Counted from the first letter of the stretch, positions 27,347 through 37,380 are shown. The stretch: DNA of 64,000 nt from Bacillota bacterium (GCA_023443225.1 JAEZVF010000054.1:1-64000); one strand, 5' to 3'. Notes: generated from the letters alone by a model not told the origin. A program made the numbers and translations.

Positions 27347-27850
27347 CTATTCCACAAAGTGCTTTCCGGTTTCTTTAATACAACGAATGGTTGATGTTTT
27401 ACCACTGCCATTACCAGTCAAAATCAGAGATTCATAATCCGATAGAAAAGCTCCGGAGCTTCGTGAAAATGAAATTTCAATTTTTTCTCCTTCTCCAATA
27501 TCCTCTCGGATGCCAGTAAAAGATATGTGGGAAAGGTTGACATTGTTCGCAAGTCGAATACCGAAGGTGGCATCAATCCCTCCGTTACCTACTGTAACCC
27601 CCGACTGCTCACTGACATTCATATAAAGTACTCCACCAATATTGTATAGATACAGATATGACTTGGGTGTTTTTGTCATATTCTCTAATCTTAATTTACT
27701 CATTGCAGAATTAATTCTCTTTGCAGCATCTGTTACATTTGCCGAAGTAATGCTACGGATTCCCACTATGATTCCTGTCGTTAAGATTGACATAATTGCA
27801 AGAACAATGATCAGTTCAATTAGAGTAAATGCTTTCTTATTCAGCTTCAT
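27347..27850 (-). CDS. Minor prepilin, GspH/PilU-like
   Basis: The leader MKLNKKA is followed by FTLIELIIVLAIMS with Glu at +5. The residue before the cut is Ala instead of the usual Gly, which some prepilin peptidases accept. The 167-residue protein has a short pseudopilin body. It is in operon order with the other minor pilins. Confidence 0.82.
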   Translation of the reverse strand: MKLNKKAFTLIELIIVLAIMSILTTGIIVGIRSITSANVTDAAKRINSAMSKLRLENMTKTPKSYLYLYNIGGVLYMNVSEQSGVTVGNGGIDATFGIRLANNVNLSHISFTGIREDIGEGEKIEISFSRSSGAFLSDYESLILTGNGSGKTSTIRCIKETGKHFVE

Positions 27851-27887
27851 ATATATACTACCTTCCCCCTATTATAAATGGCAGAAA

Positions 27888-30005
27888 CTAATCCTCATTC
27901 TTTGTCCAATTCTCATAAGTAATCAGCTTGGACACATCAAAAGAACCGTTGGTACCTATAATACCCGTTTCGGTTACCAATGGATTACAATAGTTCCGGA
28001 AGTATTGGTTTACTTCAGAATTATTCGCACTAATAATGGATTTTACAATAACATCGGATGCAGACACTGTTACATTATTATCCATAAGAATTGTGTCACC
28101 AGATAAGATAAGTCCTGTAAAATCTTTTGAAACCTGCACGGAACCGGTGGCTATTATAATTCCCTTTAATTCACTCCCCGTAGGATATAAATTAGCATCT
28201 ATTATAAAAGGTGTTGGCTCCCCTGCATTATTTATGATACAAACTACATACTCTCCAACCATAACCGTCCTGTGCGAGCCTAGTGATAAATCCGCTGCTA
28301 TTTCATCTCGTTTCACTATCGAATCAAACAGCGATGGCACAGTGGTTTCAGGGGTTGAATTTGATGATATATCTGACAACGTATTAATCATGCTGACATA
28401 ACGTTTTTCCAAATTAGCAGAAATATTCTTTAATAATTTCAAAGCATCATTATCGCTTTCTTCTGTTGGATTCACTCGGTTTGGAGTCAGTATAGCTTCC
28501 CCACCCGAATAACTAAATAAATTACCAACAGACACAATGGAATTCGTAGGACTATTGATTTTAATATTAGCCGAACTCTTAGAAACCCAATTATTGATGT
28601 TATTCTTATTTTCCGTCACCTGATAATAATCCTGCAGATACCGGTTTGCTATTTCTTCTGATGGAAATTTCAAATAGTAATAAACTAAATCCTCGAAAGT
28701 ATTAGAATATACTCTTTCGAAACTTGTTGTATAATTACTTATTTTGAATACTGCATTATCATCAAAAACAACTTCCGGCATTCCGGGATGTTCATTTTGA
28801 TAATTTATTAGTTCTGTATTGGATACCGGATTTGTACCACACCAAATATATTCATCCGGAACCAAGTACGCATACTGATTGTTTTTAATTGCAAGCGATT
28901 CTCCTGTCTGAATATCTCCGGGATTATTCGTATTAATATAAGCCCTTCCGGCAATTGTCAATTTCTCAACCTTTTCCATATCTAATGTAGAGTCACTACC
29001 ATTAATAATTACCGCACTACTACTTTCCGCACTGCTATCACTGCCATAACTATAACCGAAGTAATCACCACAGAGGATTACATTACTATTTTTCGCACCT
29101 AGCATTAAATCATCTTTGATATAACAGTTACCATCAATATCGATTTTAGCTACTCCGCTGTTAATTCCCTGTACGGTTTCTATATTCTTAGCCCAAATAG
29201 CAGGATTCCCTGTTATAGTCAAACCAATCACATCATTTCCAATATATCCACTATTTTTTACGCTGATATTTCCCCGTGTAACAATATTAGACGTCCTCTC
29301 CAAGTCCATCTCCATCTCAGAATTTCCTTCCAGCAGGATTCCTCCGTTTCCCGCATATACATCACCTTTGATTACAACACCTTTTTTTGTGTCTGGTATT
29401 TTCAACTGCTTATCTGCGAGAAGACAATAGCTAGCAAAGGTTGGTGGAAAATTTGGTACAATACTAAAACCAACCGCCGGAATCTCAATCACAAGATCCG
29501 TACGTATGGTAGTTTTATATTTTTGGGCATCCTCATAGGTGACTTTTATATCCTTTAAAATAATTGCATTCTCAGTTTTTTCAAGTGGTCCGTCCGTACT
29601 GATTGTAACGTTTGGACCACTGGCATACCTCTTCACTGGCTCATCTTTATAAGTCCCTGGTGAGCTACCACTTAGAATCAATTCCAGTTTAGTGAGAAAT
29701 TCTCTTTTAAACATTTCTTTTTTATATGCCTCATTTTGAACAATGTAAACCTTCATTACTTCTTCATAAGCATATTTCACCGCTTCTGCTGTTTCTTCTT
29801 CAATACCCATCTTGATTTTCTCCAAGATCTCTTCAGCCTGATAAAAATTAGCTTGTGCCTTATAATTCATAGATTTCATTTGAATATTACAGACCGTCAG
29901 GGATAAGAGTAAACTGCATAATATACCGATAAAAGCAATACTGATAATAACCATAAGTAAGGTAGAACCTCTGTTATCCTTAAGTATACTACTTCTTCTT
30001 TTCAT
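27888..30005 (-). CDS. Large prepilin-like protein lacking Glu+5 (PilX/GspK-like tip candidate)
   Basis: The product has 705 residues with an N-terminal RGSTLLMVIISIAFIGILCS segment. It looks like a prepilin signal with cleavage after Gly but has Met, not Glu, at +5. GspK/PilX-type tip pilins share this lack. After a helical region, residues about 200-360 are made of repeated short strands (IKGDVYAGNGGILLEGNSE, ITGNPAIWAKNI, IDGNCYIKDDLML), like a beta helix. The start at 30005 was chosen because AAGGGGGACTAAT precedes it; it lies one base after the upstream stop. Confidence 0.72.
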   Translation of the reverse strand: MKRRSSILKDNRGSTLLMVIISIAFIGILCSLLLSLTVCNIQMKSMNYKAQANFYQAEEILEKIKMGIEEETAEAVKYAYEEVMKVYIVQNEAYKKEMFKREFLTKLELILSGSSPGTYKDEPVKRYASGPNVTISTDGPLEKTENAIILKDIKVTYEDAQKYKTTIRTDLVIEIPAVGFSIVPNFPPTFASYCLLADKQLKIPDTKKGVVIKGDVYAGNGGILLEGNSEMEMDLERTSNIVTRGNISVKNSGYIGNDVIGLTITGNPAIWAKNIETVQGINSGVAKIDIDGNCYIKDDLMLGAKNSNVILCGDYFGYSYGSDSSAESSSAVIINGSDSTLDMEKVEKLTIAGRAYINTNNPGDIQTGESLAIKNNQYAYLVPDEYIWCGTNPVSNTELINYQNEHPGMPEVVFDDNAVFKISNYTTSFERVYSNTFEDLVYYYLKFPSEEIANRYLQDYYQVTENKNNINNWVSKSSANIKINSPTNSIVSVGNLFSYSGGEAILTPNRVNPTEESDNDALKLLKNISANLEKRYVSMINTLSDISSNSTPETTVPSLFDSIVKRDEIAADLSLGSHRTVMVGEYVVCIINNAGEPTPFIIDANLYPTGSELKGIIIATGSVQVSKDFTGLILSGDTILMDNNVTVSASDVIVKSIISANNSEVNQYFRNYCNPLVTETGIIGTNGSFDVSKLITYENWTKNED

Positions 30006-30006
30006 A

Positions 30007-31248
30007 TTAGTCCCCCTTTGCCGAACTATATTCTGCACACAAATCTTCTGCCAAAAAGTTATAATTATCCCTATGTCGATAAAGTTGAACCTTGATATTT
30101 AATATTCGATTTTCTGTTTGCATTTTAACAAAATTCACAGGACTCTCTCCACTATGTGAGTCCGTATAATAAGTTGTATTATTATACGGATGAATATAAT
30201 ATTTATCATTTGTCTCAACCTTAATTTCCAGTCTTTCCGAGGGAAAACTTTCGTCTTCTTGTCCTTCTGCAGGAGGCTCTTTGGTCTGACGAACTACATA
30301 TACATCCGTTTCCTGCTGCCAGGAAAGATCTCTAACAAAACTGATTTTGTCAAGGTTGGTAGGAAAATAGAACATATAAATATCTCCCATGGAATCTTGG
30401 ATAGTAAAATTTCCCACTGAATAAGCCCTAGTACCGACTCCACCAATACTAGTAGTACAAAAATAAACATATTCCATTGTCACTTCATAGCTATTACCAT
30501 TTTCTTTTAAGCTAATTATGATTTCCCGTGCCAAACCATTTTTAATATCTTCTGCTGTACGCATAGGTACAACATAATATGGATTATCTCTGTTAGCTTC
30601 CATTAGTTGTGCACAATAATTAAGATGGTCGGAATAGAAAGATGCAATTGCACTACTTGTCTCCATGTTTTCGACAAACAATGCATTCTTTTCCTGATTG
30701 ACTTCCTTAATGAGTGGCATTTCTTTTGCATTAATCCCCGACCTAATTCCATTTTGATCAGTAGAACTATATTGAGAAGCATCTATGGTTATCAGGGCAT
30801 CATAATCATTGGCCATTCCTTTTATTACAAAATAATATGGTTCACTTGACTTTTCAATTAGTTCATATTGATATTCGTTCTCTCCGGCACCATTTACAAC
30901 AGCCGTACGCTTACAACTTCGATTGTAATCCGTTGCTTCCACATAGTTTCCACTGACAGAATCCTTTATCAATTCTTTCTTGTCAGAAGAAGCAGAATAA
31001 GCATACTCTATCGCAATTGCCTCAAGGGATTTACCCTTGATATCTTCCACAAGAGTTTGAGCTAAGGTAGTTTCCTTTTGGATTTGTTCAGCCTTGACAT
31101 TGACTCTGGCTGCCGTAACAAAATGGTTTAATAATGGGGCTGCTATGATACCTAGAATTGCTATACAAATTAGGAGCTCTATCAAAGAGAACCCCCTATG
31201 ATTCAAATATTTATTTGTATACGCATGCTTTTTAATTAAGGGTTCCAT
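30007..31248 (-). CDS. Minor prepilin, PilV-like
   Basis: A 19-residue leader ends in NHRG, followed by FSLIELLICIAILGIIA with Glu at +5. The leader is longer than usual but still type III. The body (413 residues total) is larger than typical PilV. Part of it has VKAEQIQKETTLAQTLVEDIKG, the conserved helix of PilV/GspI-type proteins. It is first of the four prepilin-like genes that follow pilO. Confidence 0.8.
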   Translation of the reverse strand: MEPLIKKHAYTNKYLNHRGFSLIELLICIAILGIIAAPLLNHFVTAARVNVKAEQIQKETTLAQTLVEDIKGKSLEAIAIEYAYSASSDKKELIKDSVSGNYVEATDYNRSCKRTAVVNGAGENEYQYELIEKSSEPYYFVIKGMANDYDALITIDASQYSSTDQNGIRSGINAKEMPLIKEVNQEKNALFVENMETSSAIASFYSDHLNYCAQLMEANRDNPYYVVPMRTAEDIKNGLAREIIISLKENGNSYEVTMEYVYFCTTSIGGVGTRAYSVGNFTIQDSMGDIYMFYFPTNLDKISFVRDLSWQQETDVYVVRQTKEPPAEGQEDESFPSERLEIKVETNDKYYIHPYNNTTYYTDSHSGESPVNFVKMQTENRILNIKVQLYRHRDNYNFLAEDLCAEYSSAKGD

Positions 31249-31269
31249 AACAGCCTCACTCCTATTTCG

Positions 31270-32043
31270 TTATTGGGTTGTAGTTGCTAAAGGTTCCTCC
31301 GGATGTAAAGGAATTTCAAAGGTTCCAAATATATTGTCCCTGCCAATCTCTATTCCGGCTATCTGAGGTGCCTGATACTTCTTGTCGGTGCCACCTAAGC
31401 TGTACACAATAATAGTAAGTGTACCAGTTAGATTACCGGTCGTACTGTCAAATGTTGCAGTTAATCCTCCAATATTTATTTTTTCTTGATATGTATTAAT
31501 GTAGTCGATGCACTTTTTAAGACCTGCATACGTCGCCTGATAGGATAATAAAACAGTAGTCTGGTAACCAGTTATGTCACCCTCTGCGATGGTTTCCGTT
31601 GTAGTAGCTGTTTCTTCCGTTGTTGTTTCTTCCGTTGTTGTTTCTTCCGTTGTCGCATCTCTACTTAATTCACCGTTTGTTGTATAGAACGCTTGAATGC
31701 CTTCAAAGGATATGTTTGAAACCTGCGCACTTGCATAATTCTCCATATCAACGACAAACATGGTAATCTTCTCCTCGGTAACACCACCAGGGAATTCTTC
31801 TAACATAGAATCCTTCTTCTTTATGAATTCTTCTGTTTCTTTTATCATCTTCTCTTTATTGGAATTTTTTTTCTTCAACTCGGACAGCTGGTTCTCTAAC
31901 GTTCGGGTTTCTTCCAAAAGCTTCTCTGTTTTATTGGTATACTTAAGATACCCAAATTGATAAGATGCGTACAAGATTAGAAGCGTAAAGAAAACAAACA
32001 AAAGTTTTAATTCTCTTGTTGAGATTTTCTTATTGTTCTTCAT
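31270..32043 (-). CDS. pilO: PilO-like pilus assembly protein
   Basis: One membrane helix (about 12-31), a coiled coil (35-80) and a small ferredoxin-like domain are the PilO plan. PilO pairs with PilN to form the inner-membrane alignment complex of type IV pili. The position directly after pilMN (14-bp overlap) supports the name, as sequence alone is divergent. Residues about 130-146 are an acidic Thr/Glu run made by a 15-bp tandem repeat (TTEE units), a likely flexible and length-variable linker. Confidence 0.8.
   Translation of the reverse strand: MKNNKKISTRELKLLFVFFTLLILYASYQFGYLKYTNKTEKLLEETRTLENQLSELKKKNSNKEKMIKETEEFIKKKDSMLEEFPGGVTEEKITMFVVDMENYASAQVSNISFEGIQAFYTTNGELSRDATTEETTTEETTTEETATTTETIAEGDITGYQTTVLLSYQATYAGLKKCIDYINTYQEKINIGGLTATFDSTTGNLTGTLTIIVYSLGGTDKKYQAPQIAGIEIGRDNIFGTFEIPLHPEEPLATTTQ
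31610..31654. repeat. 15-bp tandem repeat, three units, inside pilO
   Basis: Three units of GTTTCTTCCGTTGTT (the last with one change) encode TTEET on the minus strand. Slippage would change linker length by five residues without breaking the frame. Confidence 0.85.
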
Positions 32044-33706
32044 GGACTTCCTCCTGCAATGTTGTAGTATTCGGTAAACTTAAGATTGGATGATACTGTC
32101 CGGTTATTATGAGTCGAACGGTTTTTAACCCAAATTCATCTTTACTTTCAATAATTTCACTGGTTCCAATCTGAATAAGTTCCGGAAATCCTCGTAATTG
32201 CTGAAGCGCCTTTGCGGCCGTTGATTTTGTATCCACTTTGATACTCAATGCAATATCGGTTGAGGTGATATCTAAGGATTCCACAAGTGCATTAGAAGGC
32301 AAATTTACTTCCATTTCTGTTATTAGTTCATTCAGCCTTTCATTGGGGCTAACTGTCATTAAATACATTGTTGCCACAGCTTTCGATGCTTTTTCTGCAA
32401 TGGCATGGTCTTTATATATCTGGTCTAAATCTCCAATTGCATCAATCTCTTGTACTAGGCGATCATACTCTAATTGGTTAGTCTTATAATCTAAAACTGC
32501 GGTGGTCACCAATACAATACTGAGCACAATGGCGGAAGTAAAGATTACGATAACGCTCTGGATATTGCTCTTTTTCTTTTCCCTGATTTGATAATCCTTT
32601 GGTTCAAAGCGGTTTGGATTGATGGCAGCTCCAATACAGGAGATATAATCACTCTGATATTCACCGGTCAAACTTATATTTTTATTAAATACAACCGAAT
32701 TCAGAAATTCTAACTTCTTAACTTCTATTCCGGTTTCCGCCTGCAATAACTTCTCCATTCCACGGAATTTAGCTCCCTGCCCGGTAATAAAGATGGTTTG
32801 AATCTTCTTCTCCTGATGCTTTGTATCATAATAATTCAATACCCTTAAAATACTATTGACTAAAGAACGAAGAGATTCTAGCACCTCATCATAGGCCTCA
32901 TAGTCCTCTGTGATTTCCCCATCTAATGCCGGGCTAAGTGCTGCAGCAGCTTCCCTTTCATAATTCTCCTGCTGTTGTTGAATCAACTCTCTACTATACA
33001 ATTGGTGCAAAGCTTCTGATTTATCAGTCGCTTTAAAATAGTGCTGTTCCATCACTGCCTGTATAACAGAATTGGTGCCATAGGGCACATTTCTTTGAAG
33101 CTCCAAAACATTGTTTTCCATGATATTAATCAAGGTTGACTGTTCATCTATCTGAATCACTAAATTGGTACCACCATTTACCTGTTTTTGAATCATCTGA
33201 TAAATGCTGTTTCCATAATAATCAATGGCTATAATGTCAAAGCCCAGCATTTCTGCAACATTGTAATAATTCTTAATTAGGTTTTCGGGTGCTGCAATTA
33301 CCAGTAATCTTATTTTCTTTTTTTCATTTTCATTTATTTTCTGAAGTATACTATAAGAAATAGAATACTCCGATACATCGACTGGAAAATATTCCGAAGC
33401 ATTTGTATTGACAATATCCTGGACCTTTTTTTCATTTACATTTGGTATAATTACTTCCCGGTTTGCAATCTTGGAAGATGAAATTGTGAAAATCACCCTC
33501 TTGCTTTTCATACCGGCCTGTACAATTTTCTCTTTAACTTGGGCTGTAAAGGAGACTTTATCCCTGATATACCCGTCTTCAAAGGTATTCTCCGGCGTAG
33601 GAAATGAAATGCACTTATATACATGCGGAATCTTCCTTCGATAATCTACTTCACAGATCCTTGTCGTATGTAAACCGACATCAATACTAAGTACTTTATT
33701 AAACAT
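32030..33706 (-). CDS. pilMN: PilM-PilN fusion protein
   Basis: Residues 1-365 are the actin-like PilM domain (VLSIDVGLHTTRICEV, an ATP-fold start; LVIQIDEQSTLINIM; IFITGQGAKFRGMEKLL). A membrane helix at about 383-405 then leads to a PilN-type periplasm-side domain (406-558). PilN normally carries a short N-terminal tail that binds PilM; here the two are one chain. The same fusion is known from the Clostridioides difficile pilus cluster (pilMN). The start at 33706 has AGAGAGG upstream; the longer frame begins at a TTG without one. Confidence 0.88.
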   Translation of the reverse strand: MFNKVLSIDVGLHTTRICEVDYRRKIPHVYKCISFPTPENTFEDGYIRDKVSFTAQVKEKIVQAGMKSKRVIFTISSSKIANREVIIPNVNEKKVQDIVNTNASEYFPVDVSEYSISYSILQKINENEKKKIRLLVIAAPENLIKNYYNVAEMLGFDIIAIDYYGNSIYQMIQKQVNGGTNLVIQIDEQSTLINIMENNVLELQRNVPYGTNSVIQAVMEQHYFKATDKSEALHQLYSRELIQQQQENYEREAAAALSPALDGEITEDYEAYDEVLESLRSLVNSILRVLNYYDTKHQEKKIQTIFITGQGAKFRGMEKLLQAETGIEVKKLEFLNSVVFNKNISLTGEYQSDYISCIGAAINPNRFEPKDYQIREKKKSNIQSVIVIFTSAIVLSIVLVTTAVLDYKTNQLEYDRLVQEIDAIGDLDQIYKDHAIAEKASKAVATMYLMTVSPNERLNELITEMEVNLPSNALVESLDITSTDIALSIKVDTKSTAAKALQQLRGFPELIQIGTSEIIESKDEFGLKTVRLIITGQYHPILSLPNTTTLQEEVHEEQ

Positions 33707-33792
33707 AAATAAACCTCTCTTTAATTTCAACCTGCCATTTGCTTATAGGCAGGTTGAAAAGATTAATGTTCCATACAGGGTATAAAATAGGC

Positions 33793-34545
33793 TTAAAACT
33801 GAAAAAGATTTAAGTACCAGCTTGCTATCCGTTCTCCATAAAGCATGGATAGAAATATTCCCATGGATAGATATGGCCCAAACGCTAGGACTCTGTCTTC
33901 TTTGCTTATCTTCATTCGAAGAAGATGAAGAATGGAACCAAGAATGCAGCCTAGAAGAAAAGCCACGAAAATCTGCTGATACCCCAGTAATAAGCCTCCT
34001 ACAGCCATAAGCTTAATATCTCCTCCACCGATGGCACTTCCTTTTGATATTAGGTAAATCAAAAACAAAAAACTGCTCACACAAAAGAAGCCAATTAGAT
34101 ATAATGCTAGATTTCTTAAATCCAGTACTACCCGTATCACTGCTATTCCACCAAGTAATCCATTGATTCCATCTGGGATCTCATAAATACGAAAATCAAT
34201 TACGCTTAAAACAAGCAAGGCAGAAGCAACCAGACAGTACAAGATAGTCGTGTAACTAAATCCGAACTTCTGAAAAATTATTATATATATGATTCCATTT
34301 AGCATCTCAATAATCGGATATTGTATGGATATTGGTTTTCCACAGCTTCTGCACTTTCCCCTTAAGAACAGATAGCTTAAGACAGGAACTAAATCGTACC
34401 ACTTCAATTGGTATCCGCAGCTCATACAATGCGATCTTGTAGATACGATACTTTCCTTTCTAGGTACTCGGTATATGCATACGTTTAGGAAACTGCCTAT
34501 GACAATACCGTACGATAAAATAAAAAGTCCTATAATTATATTCAT
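33793..34545 (-). CDS. pilD: Prepilin peptidase PilD (A24 family)
   Basis: This membrane aspartyl protease cuts the leader from prepilins and methylates the new N-terminus. It has the N-terminal FLNVCIYRVPRKES segment, two CxxC pairs (CMSCGY, CRSCGKP) of the methylase zinc site, and catalytic Asp residues in VIDFRIYEIPDG and IGGGDIKLMAVGG. The 250 residues and eight hydrophobic segments fit the family. It serves the five prepilin-like proteins of this operon. Confidence 0.95.
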   Translation of the reverse strand: MNIIIGLFILSYGIVIGSFLNVCIYRVPRKESIVSTRSHCMSCGYQLKWYDLVPVLSYLFLRGKCRSCGKPISIQYPIIEMLNGIIYIIIFQKFGFSYTTILYCLVASALLVLSVIDFRIYEIPDGINGLLGGIAVIRVVLDLRNLALYLIGFFCVSSFLFLIYLISKGSAIGGGDIKLMAVGGLLLGYQQIFVAFLLGCILGSILHLLRMKISKEDRVLAFGPYLSMGIFLSMLYGERIASWYLNLFQF

Positions 34546-34568
34546 CTGCTATTTAATTTCTTACAAGT

Positions 34569-35021
34569 TTAATTATTACGTACACTTAAGTCGCCACCAG
34601 CTGCTCCAATAGACACTGTAAGCGTTTGTGTAGTTACATTATATGTAATAGTTAATTGATCTGTATTAGCTTCAATTGTATTTGCAGCTTGAGAAACACA
34701 TCTATCAAGTATCTGTTGATCAGCATCGTCAGCAACAATAAGACCTAATAAGGTGTCAATTTCCGGAAAATCATCAACATAATCCTGTAGGTCACCACTT
34801 GATGGTACAGGGGTTCCAGTCGTATCAGATGAAATAGCTGTTAATACTGCAGTATGAACACTATTAACAAGCTGCAAGTCCCTTGCTTCTCTTGACCGTT
34901 CAACATATTGCATTACCCTTGGTGCTAAAGCTCCTACTAGAATTGCCATAATCGCCATAACAATAATCAATTCCACTAAGGTAAACCCCTTTTTGTTTAA
35001 CCTTTTTTCCTCATTTTTCAT
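34569..35021 (-). CDS. pilA: Major pilin PilA
   Basis: The leader MKNEEKRLNKKG is followed by FTLVELIIVMAIMAILVG with Glu at +5, so the mature pilin has 138 residues. The globular part is Asp/Thr-rich and ends with paired strands (LTITYNVTTQTLTVSIG). It lacks the C-terminal cysteine pair of Gram-negative pilins, as is usual in clostridia. GGGAGG precedes the start, and a small hairpin lies in the 75-bp gap to pilC. It is the shortest pilin in the operon, which suits a major subunit. Confidence 0.85.
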   Translation of the reverse strand: MKNEEKRLNKKGFTLVELIIVMAIMAILVGALAPRVMQYVERSREARDLQLVNSVHTAVLTAISSDTTGTPVPSSGDLQDYVDDFPEIDTLLGLIVADDADQQILDRCVSQAANTIEANTDQLTITYNVTTQTLTVSIGAAGGDLSVRNN

Positions 35022-35059
35022 AAAAATATCCTCCCTATTTGTTTTTATTTATTAATTAG

Positions 35060-35080
35060 CAATGTAGGTATCGTACATTG
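35060..35080 (-). promoter_or_regulatory. Small hairpin between pilC and pilA
   Basis: CAATGTA (35060-35066) and TACATTG (35074-35080) form a 7-bp stem upstream of pilA, with no T-tract. It could protect the 5' end of a processed pilA transcript, which must be abundant compared with its neighbours. This is inference from position. Confidence 0.35.
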
Positions 35081-35096
35081 ATAAATTAATCGTATT

Positions 35097-36314
35097 TTAC
35101 TGTAGATTATCCAAACCGCTATACATTGACATCATCGGTTGCATAATAGCCATGATTAGAACACCTACAACCAATGCAAGAATTACAATGATCAGCGGCT
35201 CAATTAGTGCCATTATTGACTCCGTTGCAATCTCCACCTCTTCATCATAATAATCTGCCACTTTTTCTAACATGTTCTCGATATTACCGGTTTCTTCCCC
35301 AATTTTGGTCATATGGCCAACCACAGGTGGAAATACTGCAGAGGACTGTATACAGCTGGACAAGGAACGCCCTTTTGCTACCTCTTCCTTTGCATCTAGC
35401 AAAACCTGCTTTGCAATTATGTTATCCATCGTTCCAGCAGTAATACTTAATGCTTCCATCATGGGTAATCCAGCTGCTAGTAAGGTACTTAATGTTCTAG
35501 CATATCTAGAAGAAATAGATTTTGTTGTAAGCTTTCCAAAGATCGGCATCCTAAGTCCCCACTGTCCAAACATTTTTTTACCGGATTCTGATTTTTTATA
35601 AATCTGTACAAAAGCAATGAGAGTAGCACCAAATAATACAATCAGATACCATCTTACTTTCACAAAGTCACTCGTCTGGACAACCATTTTAGTAACAAAG
35701 GGCAACTCCATGTCCATATCTGTAAACATTTCCATAAAACTTGGAATGACAACAATCAACATAATGAAAACAACTGCTATTGCTACAGCGCCTATTACTG
35801 CCGGATAAATCATCGCTTTTTTCATTAGTGCTTTTAATTTAGAGTCCTTTTCAAAGTGGACTGCCATTCGTGAAAATGCAACTTCTAAGCTACCGGAAGC
35901 TTCTCCTGCTTCCACCATCTGGATAAGAATAGGCGGGAAGGTTTTTGCTTCTGTTCTCATGGCATCCGCTAAGGCCTCACCTTTTTCAACAGCAATCTGT
36001 ACCTCTTTAATGGATTTTGAAAGTACTTTGTTCTCTGTCTGCTCCGATAACATTTCGAGGGCCGTTATTATGGAGACACCTGCTGACAAAATGCTCACAA
36101 ATTGTCTGCAAAACACGCTTAAATCACGGGGTTTCACAGGATTTCCTATATTGATATTAATATCTTTATTAAGAATATTTTGTGGTGAAATGGATATAGG
36201 AATGTTACCTTCCGCCCTTAAGGCGGTCATGACTTTTTCTTCATCAACTGCTTCCATTGCACCTTTCTTTTCTTTTCCATTTTTATCGATTACGAGATAG
36301 GTATAACTTGGCAT
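35097..36314 (-). CDS. pilC: Pilus inner-membrane platform protein PilC
   Basis: The 405-residue protein has the duplicated T2SSF domain: FCRQFVSILSAGVSIITALE in the first half and YARTLSTLLAAGLPMMEALS in the second, with three membrane helices near 170-190, 220-240 and 375-395. PilC couples the PilB/PilT motors to pilin insertion. It lies between pilT and pilA in the operon, 11 bp after pilT. Confidence 0.95.
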   Translation of the reverse strand: MPSYTYLVIDKNGKEKKGAMEAVDEEKVMTALRAEGNIPISISPQNILNKDININIGNPVKPRDLSVFCRQFVSILSAGVSIITALEMLSEQTENKVLSKSIKEVQIAVEKGEALADAMRTEAKTFPPILIQMVEAGEASGSLEVAFSRMAVHFEKDSKLKALMKKAMIYPAVIGAVAIAVVFIMLIVVIPSFMEMFTDMDMELPFVTKMVVQTSDFVKVRWYLIVLFGATLIAFVQIYKKSESGKKMFGQWGLRMPIFGKLTTKSISSRYARTLSTLLAAGLPMMEALSITAGTMDNIIAKQVLLDAKEEVAKGRSLSSCIQSSAVFPPVVGHMTKIGEETGNIENMLEKVADYYDEEVEIATESIMALIEPLIIVILALVVGVLIMAIMQPMMSMYSGLDNLQ

Positions 36315-36324
36315 ATGTACTCTC

Positions 36325-37380
36325 CTAGAATAATTTTCTCTCTAATGCATTGGCATCCTGCGCATAATTTAACGCCTGTTCTGCATTTATGATTCGCCGT
36401 AAATACAAATCGTAGATATCATCATCCATTGTCTGCATTCCCAGCTTCTTGTTCGTCTGAATAACCGTTGTGATCTGGTGAGATTTCGATTCTCGAATCA
36501 GATTTTTAATAGCAGCATTCACATGCATGACTTCAAAGGAAGCAACCCGTCCCTTTCCATCGGAAGTAGGTATCAATTGCTGGGATATTACTGCCTCGAT
36601 AACTGAAGCCAGCTGTATTCGAATCTGTTGCTGCTGATGTGGTGGGAATACATCAATAATTCGATCAATGGTATTTGCTGCTCCAATGGTATGTAAGGTA
36701 GAAAATACAAGATGTCCTGTTTCTGCAGCCGTTATGGCGATGGATATGGTATCTAAGTCTCTCATTTCTCCTACAAGTATAGTGTCTGGGTCTTCTCGTA
36801 AGGCAGCCCGTAAGGCATTGGCATAGGAATAGGAATCCAGACCGATTTCTCGCTGATTAACTATGGATTTCTTGTGTTGATGTAGGTATTCAATTGGGTC
36901 TTCTAAGGTAACAATATGGGAATTATACTTGGAATTAATTACATCAATCAAGGAGGCTAAGGTAGTAGATTTTCCACTTCCGGTTGGTCCAGTTACCAAA
37001 ACCAGCCCACGTTTCTTCTTGGTTAATTCCACTATTGATTCCGGTACGCCTAAGTCTTCTGGTGTTGGGATACTCGTCCCAACCAAACGGATGGCGGCAG
37101 CATAAGAGCCACGTTGTTTAAATATATTGACACGGTATCTCCCAAGATTTGATATGGAGTAAGAGAAGTCAACTTCACCCTTATCTTCTAGAACTACTCT
37201 CAATTGTTCCGGAATCATCGGCATTAGGACTGCATGGGTATCTGACGGTAATAATTTAGAACAATTCATATCCTGAAGTTCTCCATTCACCCTGAATTTG
37301 GGTGGAATTCCAACAGTAATATGTAAATCAGAAGCCCCTTTTTCCTTTGCTATTGTTAATAATTCTTCTATGGTTACCAT
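36325..37380 (-). CDS. pilT: Pilus retraction ATPase PilT
   Basis: The hexameric ATPase depolymerises pilin for retraction and twitching. It has an N-terminal PAS-like region with GASDLHITVGIPPKFRVNG, Walker A GPTGSGKST, an Asp box (LEDPIEYLH), Walker B (ILVGEMRD), a His box (GHLVFSTLHT) and the C-terminal stretch AIKNLIRESKSHQI. The 351 residues match PilT and are too short for PilB. Its presence argues that these pili retract. Confidence 0.95.
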   Translation of the reverse strand: MVTIEELLTIAKEKGASDLHITVGIPPKFRVNGELQDMNCSKLLPSDTHAVLMPMIPEQLRVVLEDKGEVDFSYSISNLGRYRVNIFKQRGSYAAAIRLVGTSIPTPEDLGVPESIVELTKKKRGLVLVTGPTGSGKSTTLASLIDVINSKYNSHIVTLEDPIEYLHQHKKSIVNQREIGLDSYSYANALRAALREDPDTILVGEMRDLDTISIAITAAETGHLVFSTLHTIGAANTIDRIIDVFPPHQQQQIRIQLASVIEAVISQQLIPTSDGKGRVASFEVMHVNAAIKNLIRESKSHQITTVIQTNKKLGMQTMDDDIYDLYLRRIINAEQALNYAQDANALERKLF

